The notes: a model not told the origin generated them from the letters alone. A DNA stretch of 64,000 nucleotides from an uncultured Rhizobiaceae group bacterium (GCA_937930635.1 CALHCF010000006.1:62001-126000); one strand, 5' to 3'. Positions 1 through 10,578 are shown, numbered from the stretch's first letter. Made by a program: numbers and translations.

Positions 1-145
1 GAAGCCCAAGCTCGCCCATCTTTGTAAGCTGCTCGCGCGGAAATTCCCGATTGCGGTCGCGGTGTTCTGCTGTTGGCCACAATTCATCAGCAGAAAACTG
101 CCGTGCCATTTCACGAATGGCCGTTTGGGTTTCGTTCAGGATCAT
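1..145 (-). CDS. acyl-CoA dehydrogenase, N-terminal part (truncated by window edge)
   Basis: Reverse-strand reading MILNETQTAIREMARQFSADELWPTAEHRDRNREFPREQLTKMGELG is typical of the ACAD N-terminus. Confidence 0.85.
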   Translation of the reverse strand, partial: MILNETQTAIREMARQFSADELWPTAEHRDRNREFPREQLTKMGELGL

Positions 146-155
146 GCCTGTGCCT

Positions 156-1340
156 CTAATTCAGTCGTTCAAGCCCAATCGCCGTCGCTTCACCACCACC
201 GATACAAACGGCGGCCACTCCGCGCTTGCCGTCACGCTCCTGCATTGCACCCAGCAGTGTAACCATAATGCGCGCCGCCGAGGCGCCAATAGGATGGCCC
301 AGCGCACAGGCGCCGCCATTCACATTCACCTTGTCATGGGGCAAGGAAAGCGACTGCATGGCGGCCATCGGTACAACCGCAAAAGCCTCATTGATCTCAA
401 ACAGATCAATCATATCGCTCGTCCAGCCGGTCTTCTCGAACAGTTTCTCCATGGCACCAATAGGAGCGGTGGTAAACAGGTTCGGCTCGTGGGCATGAGT
501 TGCATGTCCAACCACACGCGCCAAGGGGGTCAAGCCGCGCTTCTCAGCTTCGGAGGCGCGCATCATCACCATGGCGGCTGCGCCATCGGAAATTGAGGAT
601 GCGTTCGCCGCCGTTACCGTTCCATCTTTTCGAAAGGCCGGGCGCAATTGGCGGATTTTGTCCGGCTTGGCTTTGAAGGGCTGTTCGTCCTTGTCAAAAA
701 CCTCCTCGCCCTTGCGTGTCTTGACGGTAACTGGAGCGATCTCACCCCTGAAACGCCCTTCATTTGTCGCCGCCAAAGCACGTTCAAGAGATGAGACGGC
801 ATAGTCGTCCTGGGCCTCTCGCGTAAACTGATAAGCTTCTGCACAGTCTTCGGCAAACGTCCCCATCAGCCGCCCCTTGTCGTACGCATCTTCCAATCCG
901 TCGAGAAACATGTGGTCCTTGAGTTCAGCATGTCCCATGCGCAGGCCTGACCGGGCCTTATCGAGAAGATAAGGCGCACGGCTCATGCTCTCCATCCCTC
1001 CGGCCACGGCAACGTCAATCGATCCGGCCATCAGCATGTCGTGTGCAATCATCGCTGATTTCATGCCCGATCCGCACATCTTGTTGATTGTCGTGCAAGG
1101 CGCGCCCTTGGGAAGTCCCGCCTTCAATGCTGCCTGACGGGCAGGAGCCTGCCCCTGCCCTGCTGCCAGCACGCAGCCAAATGTGACATCCTCAACATCC
1201 TGCGAGCTGATCCCCGCCCGGCTCACGGCTGCCTCAATAGCCACCGCTCCAAGATCGGATGCGTCCACATCCTTAAAGTCACCTTCAAAACCGCCAATCG
1301 GTGTTCTGGCAGACGACACTATAACAACCGGGTTGCTCAC
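156..1340 (-). CDS. acetyl-CoA C-acyltransferase (thiolase)
   Basis: 394 aa; NKMCGSGMKS active-site motif, NVNGGACALGHPIGASAARI and CIGGGEATA C-terminal motif. Confidence 0.95.
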   Translation of the reverse strand: MSNPVVIVSSARTPIGGFEGDFKDVDASDLGAVAIEAAVSRAGISSQDVEDVTFGCVLAAGQGQAPARQAALKAGLPKGAPCTTINKMCGSGMKSAMIAHDMLMAGSIDVAVAGGMESMSRAPYLLDKARSGLRMGHAELKDHMFLDGLEDAYDKGRLMGTFAEDCAEAYQFTREAQDDYAVSSLERALAATNEGRFRGEIAPVTVKTRKGEEVFDKDEQPFKAKPDKIRQLRPAFRKDGTVTAANASSISDGAAAMVMMRASEAEKRGLTPLARVVGHATHAHEPNLFTTAPIGAMEKLFEKTGWTSDMIDLFEINEAFAVVPMAAMQSLSLPHDKVNVNGGACALGHPIGASAARIMVTLLGAMQERDGKRGVAAVCIGGGEATAIGLERLN

Positions 1341-1540
1341 AATCGTACTCCTTCATCTCCTTGATGCCCCATCCATACAGACAGGCAGCGGTTCGGGGCA
1401 TCTTCGCCTCCGACATAAGAAATTGCGTGCCCGGTGGCAATGAGAACTCTATCCATATCTGCCCGGTCGCACATTCCCTTCAGTGCCAATCATTGCTTTT
1501 CTAAAAGAAGAAAGAACACGGCACCGGGCAGTAAGGCAGG

Positions 1541-1585
1541 TCGCGGCGTGACAGATCGCAGCGTGGCAGATCGCGGTATGGCAGA
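1541..1585. repeat. three imperfect 15-bp tandem repeats (tcgcggcgtgacaga / tcgcagcgtggcaga / tcgcggtatggcaga)
   Basis: Direct inspection; array abuts the BKACE stop codon. Confidence 0.8.
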
Positions 1586-2353
1586 TCATTGTCCAAACAA
1601 CGCACGCACCTCCCTCACCCTTTCCATATTACTGGCAGCAACAGACCCGTCCTGGTTCCACAGGGAATTTTCAAAACCGACACGCGCTTTTCCACCCGCC
1701 TTGATGGCTGCTTCGAGACAGGAAGTTTCTCCCGAACCGAATGCACATACGCTCCAGTCGTGATCAAAATGTGCGCTTTGAATCACATCAAGATAAGGCT
1801 GAAGCATCGCCGGATCACTTTGCTGATTTTCAGTATAACGCCCGAGCACAAAGATCATCTGTTGAGGCCGCGCTGGAATATGATCACTGTCTATTGCAGC
1901 CAGCAATTGCGACAGTTGATTTTCATCATAGACAATATGCTGCACGGCAATCTTTTCATCTTCTGCAAAACGATAGAAGGCGTGTGCGGCTTTGGTGTCA
2001 TTATCACAGTGCATTTCCGCAAAGCCTACAGAGACTGCGGCGCAGTTTAAATCCCGCACCAGCTTTCTTTGCTGTGCTGGCGTGTAGCGGCCCACGGCCT
2101 CAGTGGTGATCTGAACATCCATGGCGGGTACCTGCACCTTCATTTCGCCAATCAGTTCACGATACAGACCGGCATCAAGAATGTGCTCGCCATTCTGGTC
2201 CCGCACATGTGCATGCAGCGCGCCGGCTCCACCCTCAAAACAGGCCTTCGCCACCCTCACGGTTTCTGCAATCGTTACAGGTATTGCTGGATGGTCAGAT
2301 TTGGTTCGGCGCGCTCCGTTTGGCGCAACCATTATGTGGGGCAATATTTTCAA
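1586..2353 (-). CDS. BKACE family (DUF849) beta-keto acid cleavage enzyme
   Basis: MKILPHIMVAPNGARRTKSDHPAIPVT...GGAGALHAHVRD...VGFENSLW; typical of 3-keto-5-aminohexanoate cleavage family. Confidence 0.88.
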   Translation of the reverse strand: MKILPHIMVAPNGARRTKSDHPAIPVTIAETVRVAKACFEGGAGALHAHVRDQNGEHILDAGLYRELIGEMKVQVPAMDVQITTEAVGRYTPAQQRKLVRDLNCAAVSVGFAEMHCDNDTKAAHAFYRFAEDEKIAVQHIVYDENQLSQLLAAIDSDHIPARPQQMIFVLGRYTENQQSDPAMLQPYLDVIQSAHFDHDWSVCAFGSGETSCLEAAIKAGGKARVGFENSLWNQDGSVAASNMERVREVRALFGQ

Positions 2354-3669
2354 AGCGCCATCCGCAATGCGGTATCGAGTTTGGTGACCAGTTCATCGAT
2401 CTGCGCATCCTCAATAATGTAGGGTGGTGCCAGCAGAACATGATCGCCCCGCTCGCCATCCAAAGTACCACCGCCTGGGTAACAGATCAGCCCTTTGCGG
2501 AAGGCTTCAGTCTTGATCTTCTTGTGAATGCCGCGTTTGGGATCAAACGGTGTTTTTTCTCCACGATCTTCGACAATCTCGATTGCCCGAAAGAGCCCGC
2601 GTCCGCGGATATCTCCAACATGGGGGTGTTGATCAAATGCGCTTTTCAACATCTCATCAAGCTTCGCGCCCTGTTTGCGAACACGACCAACGAGATCCCG
2701 TGTCAAAATGGCTTTGACTACGGCGAGGCCCGCCGCACAGGCAGTTGGATGCGCAAGATAGGTATGGCCGTGCTGAAAGAACCCTGTACCCTGTTCAATG
2801 GCCGCATAAATCCGCGACGAACACAACATCGCACCTATGGGTTGATAACCACCCCCCAGACCCTTGGCGATACAGATAATATCGGGTGCAACTCCGTCAT
2901 GATCACATGCAAACAGGTGGCCGGTCCGGCCCATCCCGCACATGACCTCATCAAAAATGAGCAACACGCCATGTTTGTTACAAATCTCACGGATACGGGA
3001 AAAATAGCCTTCAACTGCAGGAACCGCTCCGGCTGTTGCGCCAACCACCGGCTCGGCAATGAAGGCCATAACGGTCTCAGCACCCAATCGGTTGATTTCG
3101 GTTTCAAGCTCATCAGCGGCACGTTGGCCATATTCAAACACTGTCTCCGTTTCGCGCCGCTCATGATAATCGAAACAGGGCGCAATATGACTGGTCTCAA
3201 CCATGATCGGAGCAAAGGGTTCGCGGCGCCATAAGTTGCCACCGGCTGCCAGCGCCCCAAGCGTGTTGCCATGATAGCTTTGCCGTCGCGCGATCACCCG
3301 ATGACGATCCGGTTGCCCGGTCTCAAGAAAATACTGTCGGGCAAGCTTCAGCGAAGCCTCCACCGCCTCAGAACCACCGGAAACGAAATAAACACGATCA
3401 ATATCTCCCGGCGCATGTTGAACAAGAAGGTCAGCCAGCTCTTCCGCCGGGTTGGAAGTAAAAAATCCGGTATGGGCAAACGCTACCTTATCAAGCTGAT
3501 CCCTGATCGCCTGCAACACCTCCTGATCACCATGGCCAAGACAGGAAACAGCGGCTCCGCCTGAGCCATCAAGATAACGCTTCCCCTCGACATCGATGAG
3601 GTAACATCCTTCACCACCCGCAATGACGGGATTGGATGATTTCGTATGGCGGGGGAAGACATGGCTCAT
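2350..3669 (-). CDS. class III aminotransferase (PLP-dependent)
   Basis: 439 aa; LIFDEVMCGMGRTG, DIICIAKGLGGGYQPIGAM (PLP lysine), FQHGHTYLAHPTACAAGLAV. Confidence 0.93.
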   Translation of the reverse strand: MSHVFPRHTKSSNPVIAGGEGCYLIDVEGKRYLDGSGGAAVSCLGHGDQEVLQAIRDQLDKVAFAHTGFFTSNPAEELADLLVQHAPGDIDRVYFVSGGSEAVEASLKLARQYFLETGQPDRHRVIARRQSYHGNTLGALAAGGNLWRREPFAPIMVETSHIAPCFDYHERRETETVFEYGQRAADELETEINRLGAETVMAFIAEPVVGATAGAVPAVEGYFSRIREICNKHGVLLIFDEVMCGMGRTGHLFACDHDGVAPDIICIAKGLGGGYQPIGAMLCSSRIYAAIEQGTGFFQHGHTYLAHPTACAAGLAVVKAILTRDLVGRVRKQGAKLDEMLKSAFDQHPHVGDIRGRGLFRAIEIVEDRGEKTPFDPKRGIHKKIKTEAFRKGLICYPGGGTLDGERGDHVLLAPPYIIEDAQIDELVTKLDTALRMAL

Positions 3670-4706
3670 GACTCTTCAGGTGCTGTTTCTTCATTGAGCA
3701 TTTCACGAACATTTTCAGCATAGCCAAAAATTGCGGGTCCGCCGCCGGTGTGGATAAAGATACTGGTTTTTTCGCGGTGAGCCCGGCTGAACCTGATCGC
3801 CGCCGCCAGAACCTTTGATGTATAAACCGGATCGACAATCAATCCTTCCAGACGGGCGGCCAGCAACATGGCTTCACGGGCCTGAGGGCCGGCACGCCCA
3901 TATCCTGGTGCCAAAAAGGTATCATCCACCTCCACATCATCGTCCTGCAGGGCCAAACCGGTGTCCAACATGGTCAAAAGGTGGTCGCATCGGGCGCGAA
4001 TCCGAGGGGCTTGAAGTCCTGCATCACGCCGGACGCACACGCCGGTAACAGGCGTCTTATCACCCAGCAATCGCAGTCCCACCAACAGGCCGGTATGGGT
4101 ATTGCCAGAACCGGAACCGACGAAAATCCGGTCCGGCCTGATCGCCATTTCATTCATCTGATCAACAAGTTCGCGCGCGCCATGAAGATAACCAAGCGCA
4201 CCCAGTGGGGCGTGGGACGGATGCATTGGGACAACATAAGTTTTACGCCCGTCGGCTCGATAGGTCGCAGCAATCTGTTCCAGTTCCGCATCCGCTGCCT
4301 GCTCGTCCTCCCCTTCAGAAAAGAACGATAAAGCCGCCCCAAAAAACTGATTTAAAAGGACATTTCCGGATTTATTGTATTCGAAATCATCTTTTGGAAC
4401 CCGGTCTTCCAGTTGTATGTGGCACTTCAATCCAAGCTTGCAGCAAGCAGCAGCTGCGGTGCGTACAAAATTAGACTGCACCGCTCCCGTCATCAAAATG
4501 GTATCGGCTCCCTGAGCCAAAGCGTCACCGAGATAATATTCCAGCTGCCGCACCTTGTTGCCGCCAAAGGCAAGCCCGTTGGCGTCGTCGCGCTTCACAA
4601 AAAGCGGCCCGCCACCGATCTCACGCGAGATGTTGGCGGCCTGTTCAAGCGGCGTTATGTGATCCCACAAAGCTGCGCGCGCAAATCGCGACAAATCAGG
4701 AATCAT
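3666..4706 (-). CDS. D-cysteine desulfhydrase / ACC deaminase / L-cysteate sulfo-lyase-like PLP enzyme
   Basis: KRDDANGLAFGGNKVRQLEYYLGDALAQGADTILMTGAVQSNFVRTAAAA; IFIHTGGGPAIFGY. Confidence 0.88.
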   Translation of the reverse strand: MIPDLSRFARAALWDHITPLEQAANISREIGGGPLFVKRDDANGLAFGGNKVRQLEYYLGDALAQGADTILMTGAVQSNFVRTAAAACCKLGLKCHIQLEDRVPKDDFEYNKSGNVLLNQFFGAALSFFSEGEDEQAADAELEQIAATYRADGRKTYVVPMHPSHAPLGALGYLHGARELVDQMNEMAIRPDRIFVGSGSGNTHTGLLVGLRLLGDKTPVTGVCVRRDAGLQAPRIRARCDHLLTMLDTGLALQDDDVEVDDTFLAPGYGRAGPQAREAMLLAARLEGLIVDPVYTSKVLAAAIRFSRAHREKTSIFIHTGGGPAIFGYAENVREMLNEETAPEES

Positions 4707-4710
4707 GGTC

Positions 4711-7329
4711 TCAAAGCGCCATAATCGGGCGACGCCGTCGCTGCATCAGATAGATGAAACCGAGCAACAAGAGAGCCGGAATGTAGAAGACTTCCTTTGA
4801 CCATCGCTCAGCCGTCTGCCGGACTTTCGAAACCACCACCGGCTTGTCACTATAGTAGTCAAACATCTTCCCGATCTTCTCGAAAAACGGTGTCTGCGGG
4901 AACGGTTCGCCAACCTTTGCAAGGCCGTCTTCAAGGTTGACGATCAGACCAGCGGCCTCCAGCCGTTTGATCGCTTCGGCCCGGTCGCCCATCGGCACGA
5001 GTAACGTTGTGGAAGTCTCCTCGCCGGTATCAAAGTCCGGTCCACTCACCACAAAGGTCAGCACGCCATTGTCGGGTGCATTGCCGACAACTTCAAAGAC
5101 CTTCGTTGGTTCCGTGTCCAGATAGGGCGGCGATATCTGATCAAGCCAATAGCCGGGACGGAACAGTGTGAAGGCGACAAGCAGCAGCGCCACCGTTTCC
5201 CATGCCCGGTTTTTGACAAGCCACCAGCCCTGCGTCGCCGCAGCGAAAAGCATCATCGCAATCACGGCAACAATGAAAACGAAAATCGCTTTCCAGAAAG
5301 TAACATCGATCAGCAGCAACTCGGTGTTGAAAATGAAAAGAAACGGCAACAGCGCCGTCCGGATATCGTAGGTGAAGCCCTGAACACCGGTCTTGATCGG
5401 ATCACCTTTGGCGATAGCCGACGCCGCGATAGCCGCCAGTCCCACCGGCGGCGTATCATCAGCCAGAATGCCGAAATAGAAGACAAAAAGATGGACAGCA
5501 ATCAACGGTACCAGCAGGCCGGATTTTGCCCCAAGCGCCACAATCACCGGTGCCATCAGCGATGATACCACGAGATAGTTTGCCGTTGTTGGCAACCCCA
5601 TGCCCAGTATCAGGCTCATGATGGCCACGAGGATGAGCATGATCATCAGATTGCCGCCGGACAGATATTCAACAAACTGGCCGACCACCTGATGTGCACC
5701 GGTCAGCGAAATTGAGCCGATAATGATACCCGCAGCCGCCGTTGCAATCGCGATTGCGATCATGTTGCGGGCCCCGGCAACCATACCTTCAATAAATTCA
5801 TTCCACCCGTCACGAAACTTCGACAGCGCTCCTGATTCACCTCGCATCCAGGCCTTGAATGCATGTTGAGTAAGGGCAACAAAAATCATCATCATACAGG
5901 CATAGAAAGCCGACAGATGCGCAGAGAATTTGTCAGGCGTCGGCAGGATGCACCACAGCAGCAAGACGATGGGCAGCAGGAAATACAAGCCTTTGATGGT
6001 GGTTTCACCGACAGGCGGAAGTTCCAGAATGGGCGCATCCGGATCCTCTTTTTCAAAATCAGGCTTCTTCGACGCAATCCAGAGCAGGGTAAGATAAACC
6101 GTAAGAAGAACCAGCATCACGTAGGGCAGCGACAATCCCGGTGAAATTTGCGCAACCCACCCCTGCGACAAATGAACCAGACCAGCCAGAAGTCCAAGAC
6201 CAACAAAACCGGTTAGAAACGCGATCATCTTCGACATGAGCGTCATCGAAGAAGGCAATTTATCGAGACCCTTTAGGTCAAGCTTACAGGCTTCCAGATG
6301 CACGATGTAGATAAGAGCGATATAGGAAACGAGCGCCGGAACAATCGCGTGGCGCAATATGTCGGTATAGGCAATGCCGGTATATTCCGCGATAAGAAAG
6401 GCGGCTGCACCCATGACCGGCGGAGTGAGTTGTCCGTTGGTTGATGAGGCAACCTCAACCGCTCCGGCCTTTTCAGCTGAAAAGCCCGTGCGCTTCATCA
6501 GCGGTATCGTAAAGGTCCCTGTCGTCACGGTGTTGGCGATGGACGAGCCGGAATAAAGGCCACTCATCGCAGAAGCAACAACCGCCGCCTTGGCCGGGCC
6601 GCCGCGCAGGTGCCCGAGCAAGGCAAAGGCAAGCTTGATGAAATATCCACCCGCTCCAGCTTTTTCCAGGATCGACCCGAAAAGAACAAATAGAAAGATC
6701 GTCTGTGCCGAAACCTCAAGCGGTTTTCCGAATATCCCCTCCTCCTGCATCCAGAAATGCCACATACCTTTAACAAAAGAGGCTCCGCCCCAGTTGCCGC
6801 CGCCGATAAACACATAAGCTGCCAGAACTGCAGCAACAGCAATCATGGGCAATCCAAGTGAGCGGAAAACACAAACAGTGAGAACCGCGATGCCCAACAG
6901 GGCGACCGTCATGTCGTAGGGGATCAACCGATGGTCAAATGAACCGGCGCGCTCTGCAATATTCGAATTCAGCGCTATCATGTAGACGATGCAAAGGACA
7001 CCGACGACCAATAAAAGCCAATCATACCAGGGTATTCTGTTTCGGGACGAGGTCTTCACCAGCGGATAAGCCAGACAAACCAAAGCCAGGCCGAAAGCCA
7101 GATGGATCTTTCGTGAAATCGAGAGATTGGCGAAAAAGTAAAAATAGGAAACCCCGGTCCACTCGGTCAGCAGTGAAGGAAGTGGCGAGGCGATGTAGAG
7201 TTGGTAGAAAGACCACGCAAGGCAAAGACCAGGTATCAGCCGCGCAAAATTTCCGGAAAGATTACGGGCGCCGGTATCGACTTCAGCAGCAATCTCCTCG
7301 GCGGTTTTTGCGGGCGCTTGCTGTGACAT
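4711..7329 (-). CDS. TRAP transporter permease, fused DctQM (TAXI type), with C-terminal DUF3394-like region
   Basis: 872 aa, many TM segments; SGLYSGSSIANTVTTGTFTIPLMKRTGFSAEKAGAVEVASSTNGQLTPPVMGAAAFLIAEYTGI motif of the 4TM/12TM TRAP fusion. Confidence 0.95.
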   Translation of the reverse strand: MSQQAPAKTAEEIAAEVDTGARNLSGNFARLIPGLCLAWSFYQLYIASPLPSLLTEWTGVSYFYFFANLSISRKIHLAFGLALVCLAYPLVKTSSRNRIPWYDWLLLVVGVLCIVYMIALNSNIAERAGSFDHRLIPYDMTVALLGIAVLTVCVFRSLGLPMIAVAAVLAAYVFIGGGNWGGASFVKGMWHFWMQEEGIFGKPLEVSAQTIFLFVLFGSILEKAGAGGYFIKLAFALLGHLRGGPAKAAVVASAMSGLYSGSSIANTVTTGTFTIPLMKRTGFSAEKAGAVEVASSTNGQLTPPVMGAAAFLIAEYTGIAYTDILRHAIVPALVSYIALIYIVHLEACKLDLKGLDKLPSSMTLMSKMIAFLTGFVGLGLLAGLVHLSQGWVAQISPGLSLPYVMLVLLTVYLTLLWIASKKPDFEKEDPDAPILELPPVGETTIKGLYFLLPIVLLLWCILPTPDKFSAHLSAFYACMMMIFVALTQHAFKAWMRGESGALSKFRDGWNEFIEGMVAGARNMIAIAIATAAAGIIIGSISLTGAHQVVGQFVEYLSGGNLMIMLILVAIMSLILGMGLPTTANYLVVSSLMAPVIVALGAKSGLLVPLIAVHLFVFYFGILADDTPPVGLAAIAASAIAKGDPIKTGVQGFTYDIRTALLPFLFIFNTELLLIDVTFWKAIFVFIVAVIAMMLFAAATQGWWLVKNRAWETVALLLVAFTLFRPGYWLDQISPPYLDTEPTKVFEVVGNAPDNGVLTFVVSGPDFDTGEETSTTLLVPMGDRAEAIKRLEAAGLIVNLEDGLAKVGEPFPQTPFFEKIGKMFDYYSDKPVVVSKVRQTAERWSKEVFYIPALLLLGFIYLMQRRRRPIMAL

Positions 7330-7478
7330 TGATACCTCCCCAAACTGCTTATGTATCCCGACACATCAGGCCCGTTAAAACGCGGCCAAAAGGTCGAAAC
7401 GTCATACCAACCCCATTAGGCTACAGAACCGGCTGGGGAGGACAAATTTCCTTTGCCCTCCCCACGGGTGGCTGGTTG

Positions 7479-8444
7479 TTACATCCAGCCTTTTTCTTTG
7501 TAATATTTTATCGCACCATCATGCAGCGGCGCTGACAGTGAATCTTTCACCATCTGCTCGGGCTTCAGGTTTGCGAAGGCCGGGTGAAGTTTTGTGAACT
7601 GATCGAAGTTTTCAAAAACAGCCTTTACCACCGTATAGACCACTTCTTCCGGCACGTCGGCACTCGATACAAAGGTGGCACCAACGCCAAAAGTGGTGAT
7701 GTCTTCTTTATTGTTGTACATGCCAGCGGGAATAGTTGCGACGCGGTAATAGGGATTGTCCGCTACCAGCTTGTCGATTTCCGGCCCTGTGGCATTGACC
7801 AGGTGGGTAGCACAGGAAGCAATCGATTCCTGCGTCAGCGCTGATGGGTGACCGACCAGCCAGAAATAGGCATCGATCTTGTTATCACAAACCGCCTGAC
7901 CAGTTTCCGATGACTTCATTTCAGAAGCAATCTTGAGGTCTTCGCGCTTCCAGCCAAGTGTCTCTTCGATCACTTCCCAGGTGCCGCGCGTACCGGAGCC
8001 AGGGTTGCCGATATTGAGGCGCTTACCTTTCAGATCGGTGATGTTGGAAACGCCTGAATCATCACGTGCAATAATGGTGACGGGTTCCGGATGGACCGAA
8101 AAAACCGCGCGCAATTTTTCAAACTTGCCCTGATCTTCGAATTTCGATGTGCCGTTATAGGCATGATACTGCCAATCGGACTGGGCAACACCAAACTCCA
8201 GTTCACCAGCGCGTACTGTGTTGATATTGTAGATCGATCCGCCCGTAGACTCCGCCGAACAGCGCAGACCATGATCCTTGCGATCCTTGTTCACCAGACG
8301 GCAAATCGCGCCACCGGTGGGATAATAAACACCGGTTACACCACCGGTCCCGATCGAGATGAATTTCTGCTGGGCAATGGCCTGGCCCTGCGCAGCAACC
8401 ACCAAACCAGTTGCAACAAGCAAACCCAAAAAGGTCTTTTTCAT
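7479..8444 (-). CDS. TAXI family TRAP transporter solute-binding protein
   Basis: [24 protein letters not shown] signal peptide then [24 protein letters not shown]; start moved from 8564 to the signal peptide Met. Confidence 0.95.
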   Translation of the reverse strand: MKKTFLGLLVATGLVVAAQGQAIAQQKFISIGTGGVTGVYYPTGGAICRLVNKDRKDHGLRCSAESTGGSIYNINTVRAGELEFGVAQSDWQYHAYNGTSKFEDQGKFEKLRAVFSVHPEPVTIIARDDSGVSNITDLKGKRLNIGNPGSGTRGTWEVIEETLGWKREDLKIASEMKSSETGQAVCDNKIDAYFWLVGHPSALTQESIASCATHLVNATGPEIDKLVADNPYYRVATIPAGMYNNKEDITTFGVGATFVSSADVPEEVVYTVVKAVFENFDQFTKLHPAFANLKPEQMVKDSLSAPLHDGAIKYYKEKGWM

Positions 8445-8852
8445 TTTTTTCTCCCTGAAATTTAAGTGTATTTGAAAAGACAAGTTTCCAATCAAAAACC
8501 GATTTTTAACAGAAACGCGCCTCCGCCGAACCAGAAGATTGAGCGAGGAACTCTTTGCGGTCAAGTGAACTTTGGGCCGCTGAGAAGAAACGTGCCTTCA
8601 CCTGCACATTTGGCTGAGCAGTCCGCTGATAACAAAATTGAACTCTACCCACGAGGTTCCCAAATACCGCAAAGGGCGGATATCCGGCCATTTACACAAG
8701 CAATAATGATCTTATGTGGGACATCCTGGAACGCAGTACATCTTCATTGCGTTAGGGCAAAGCATCGTTCAAAATCGGTATCTGCCGCCTTACAATGGCG
8801 TGCCATTCGGCAACTGGAAAATGGCAATTTTACTCAAACCACAGGTCAGGCA

Positions 8853-9233
8853 ATGAACATCACGAAGCTGGATCATGTTAACGTGCGCACCAACAGGCTC
8901 GACAAAATGGTGGAATGGTACACCAATTTTGTTGGCTTGAAGAACGGTGATCGCCCCAGGTTTTCATTTCCGGGTGCCTGGCTCTATGCAGGGGACCAGG
9001 CAATCATTCACCTTGTGGGAGCTGACGGTGATGCTGGCGCGGGAGCAGAAACTCCTCTGAAGCTGGAGCACTTTGCCTTGTCGGCAACCGGCCAAAAAGC
9101 TTTTGAAGAAAAGCTGGCAGCAACAGGTGAAAAATTTTCCAAAACCGAAATCACCGATTTCAACATCATTCAGTACAATGTGTGGGACCCGGACGGGAAC
9201 CACATCCATATCGATTTTCCACTGCATGAATGA
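8853..9233 (+). CDS. VOC family protein (glyoxalase/bleomycin resistance-like)
   Basis: MNITKLDHVNVRTNRLDKMVEWYTNFVGLKNGDRP...YNVWDPDGNHIHIDF; start moved inward. Confidence 0.88.
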   Translation: MNITKLDHVNVRTNRLDKMVEWYTNFVGLKNGDRPRFSFPGAWLYAGDQAIIHLVGADGDAGAGAETPLKLEHFALSATGQKAFEEKLAATGEKFSKTEITDFNIIQYNVWDPDGNHIHIDFPLHE

Positions 9234-9278
9234 AACTTGCCGCTTGTGTAACCGCGCGGCAACCGGATCGGTTCCGTC

Positions 9279-10472
9279 TCAAAAGCTTCTCGGCATCCCC
9301 AGCACATGCTCACTGATGTAGGAGAGAATGAGATTGGTTGAGATCGGCGCGATCTGGTACAGGCGGGTCTCACGCAGCTTGCGTTCGATATGATATTCGC
9401 GGCTCATTCCAAAGCCTCCATGGGTTTGCAGGCAGGTGTCACCGGCCTTCCAGGAAGCATCGGCAGCCAGCATTTTCGCCATATTGGCTTCCGCACCACA
9501 AGGTTGTCCGGCATCAAACAGGCGAGCCGCCTTGTCCACCATCAAAGCTGCCGCCTCGGTGTTGGCGTAGGCTTGAGCGATGGGAAATGAAACACCCTGA
9601 TTTTGCCCTATAGGACGGTCGAAAACGACCCGTTCACGCGCATAGGTTGTTGATCTGTCCGTAAAATATCGCGCATCGCCAATACACTCTGCTGCAATCA
9701 AAATGCGTTCGGCATTCATGCCATCCAGCACAACCCGGAAGCCCGCATTCTCTTCACCTAGTAGATTTTCTTCGGGAATTTCAAAATCGTCAAAGAACAA
9801 TTCACAGGCATGATGATTGATCATTGCGTCAATTGGCTTGATCGTCAGTCCGCGCTCCTGCGCGCCCCGAAGGTCGACAATGAAGCTGGACAACCCATCG
9901 GTCTTGGATGTCCGTTCCTCGATTGGTCTGGTTCGTGCCAGCAACACCATCAGGTCAGAATGTTGCACCCGGCTGATCCAGACCTTCTGGCCGTTGACAA
10001 TGAACTTGCCCCCTTCCCGTCTGGCAAATGTTTTCAATGATGTGGTGTCCGTACCGGTTGTCGGTTCGGTAACGCCAAAGGACTGCAGCCGCAGTTCACC
10101 GGCCGCAACAGCCGGCAAATACTTTTGTTTCTGCTCCGGCGAACCGTGGCGCAAAACGGAACCCATGACATACATCTGGGCATGAGCAGCACCGGGATGT
10201 CCGCCGGACCGCGAAATCTCTTCCAGAACCGCACAGGCTTCCACGAGGCCAAGGCCCGCACCGCCATAGGATTCCGGGATCAGGCAACCCAAAAAACCAG
10301 ACTGCGTAATTGCTGCAACAAACTCTGTTGGATATCCGCCCCGGCTATCCAGTTCCCGCCAATAGCCCTCTCCAAAGGACTTGCAGATTGCACGAACAGA
10401 CTCGCGTATCCCGGCAAGATGGTCAGTGTCGTCCATGGAGCCCCAAACCTGATCAAAAGAAATTTGGTCCAT
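9279..10472 (-). CDS. acyl-CoA dehydrogenase
   Basis: QSFGVTEPTTGTDTTSLKTFARREGGKFIVNGQKVWISR; CLQTHGGFGMSREYHIERKLRETRLYQIAPIS. Confidence 0.93.
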   Translation of the reverse strand: MDQISFDQVWGSMDDTDHLAGIRESVRAICKSFGEGYWRELDSRGGYPTEFVAAITQSGFLGCLIPESYGGAGLGLVEACAVLEEISRSGGHPGAAHAQMYVMGSVLRHGSPEQKQKYLPAVAAGELRLQSFGVTEPTTGTDTTSLKTFARREGGKFIVNGQKVWISRVQHSDLMVLLARTRPIEERTSKTDGLSSFIVDLRGAQERGLTIKPIDAMINHHACELFFDDFEIPEENLLGEENAGFRVVLDGMNAERILIAAECIGDARYFTDRSTTYARERVVFDRPIGQNQGVSFPIAQAYANTEAAALMVDKAARLFDAGQPCGAEANMAKMLAADASWKAGDTCLQTHGGFGMSREYHIERKLRETRLYQIAPISTNLILSYISEHVLGMPRSF

Positions 10473-10553
10473 ATGTTTTGAACCAAAACTCTCCAATTGA
10501 CTATTGCTGGACCCCAAATTCACACTTCCCGGCAATCAAAGAGACGTCAATAA

Positions 10554-10577
10554 ACGGGGCTGGCAACGGGGCTGGCT
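10554..10577. repeat. 12-bp perfect tandem duplication (aacggggctggc x2)
   Basis: Direct inspection (repeat units begin near 10553); immediately left of the putative att copy. Confidence 0.85.
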
Positions 10578-10578
10578 T

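Noticed and set aside
2209-3234. 341-aa plus-strand ORF antisense to the aminotransferase
   Set aside because: Fully antisense to a class III aminotransferase with clear motifs; composition typical of a shadow ORF.
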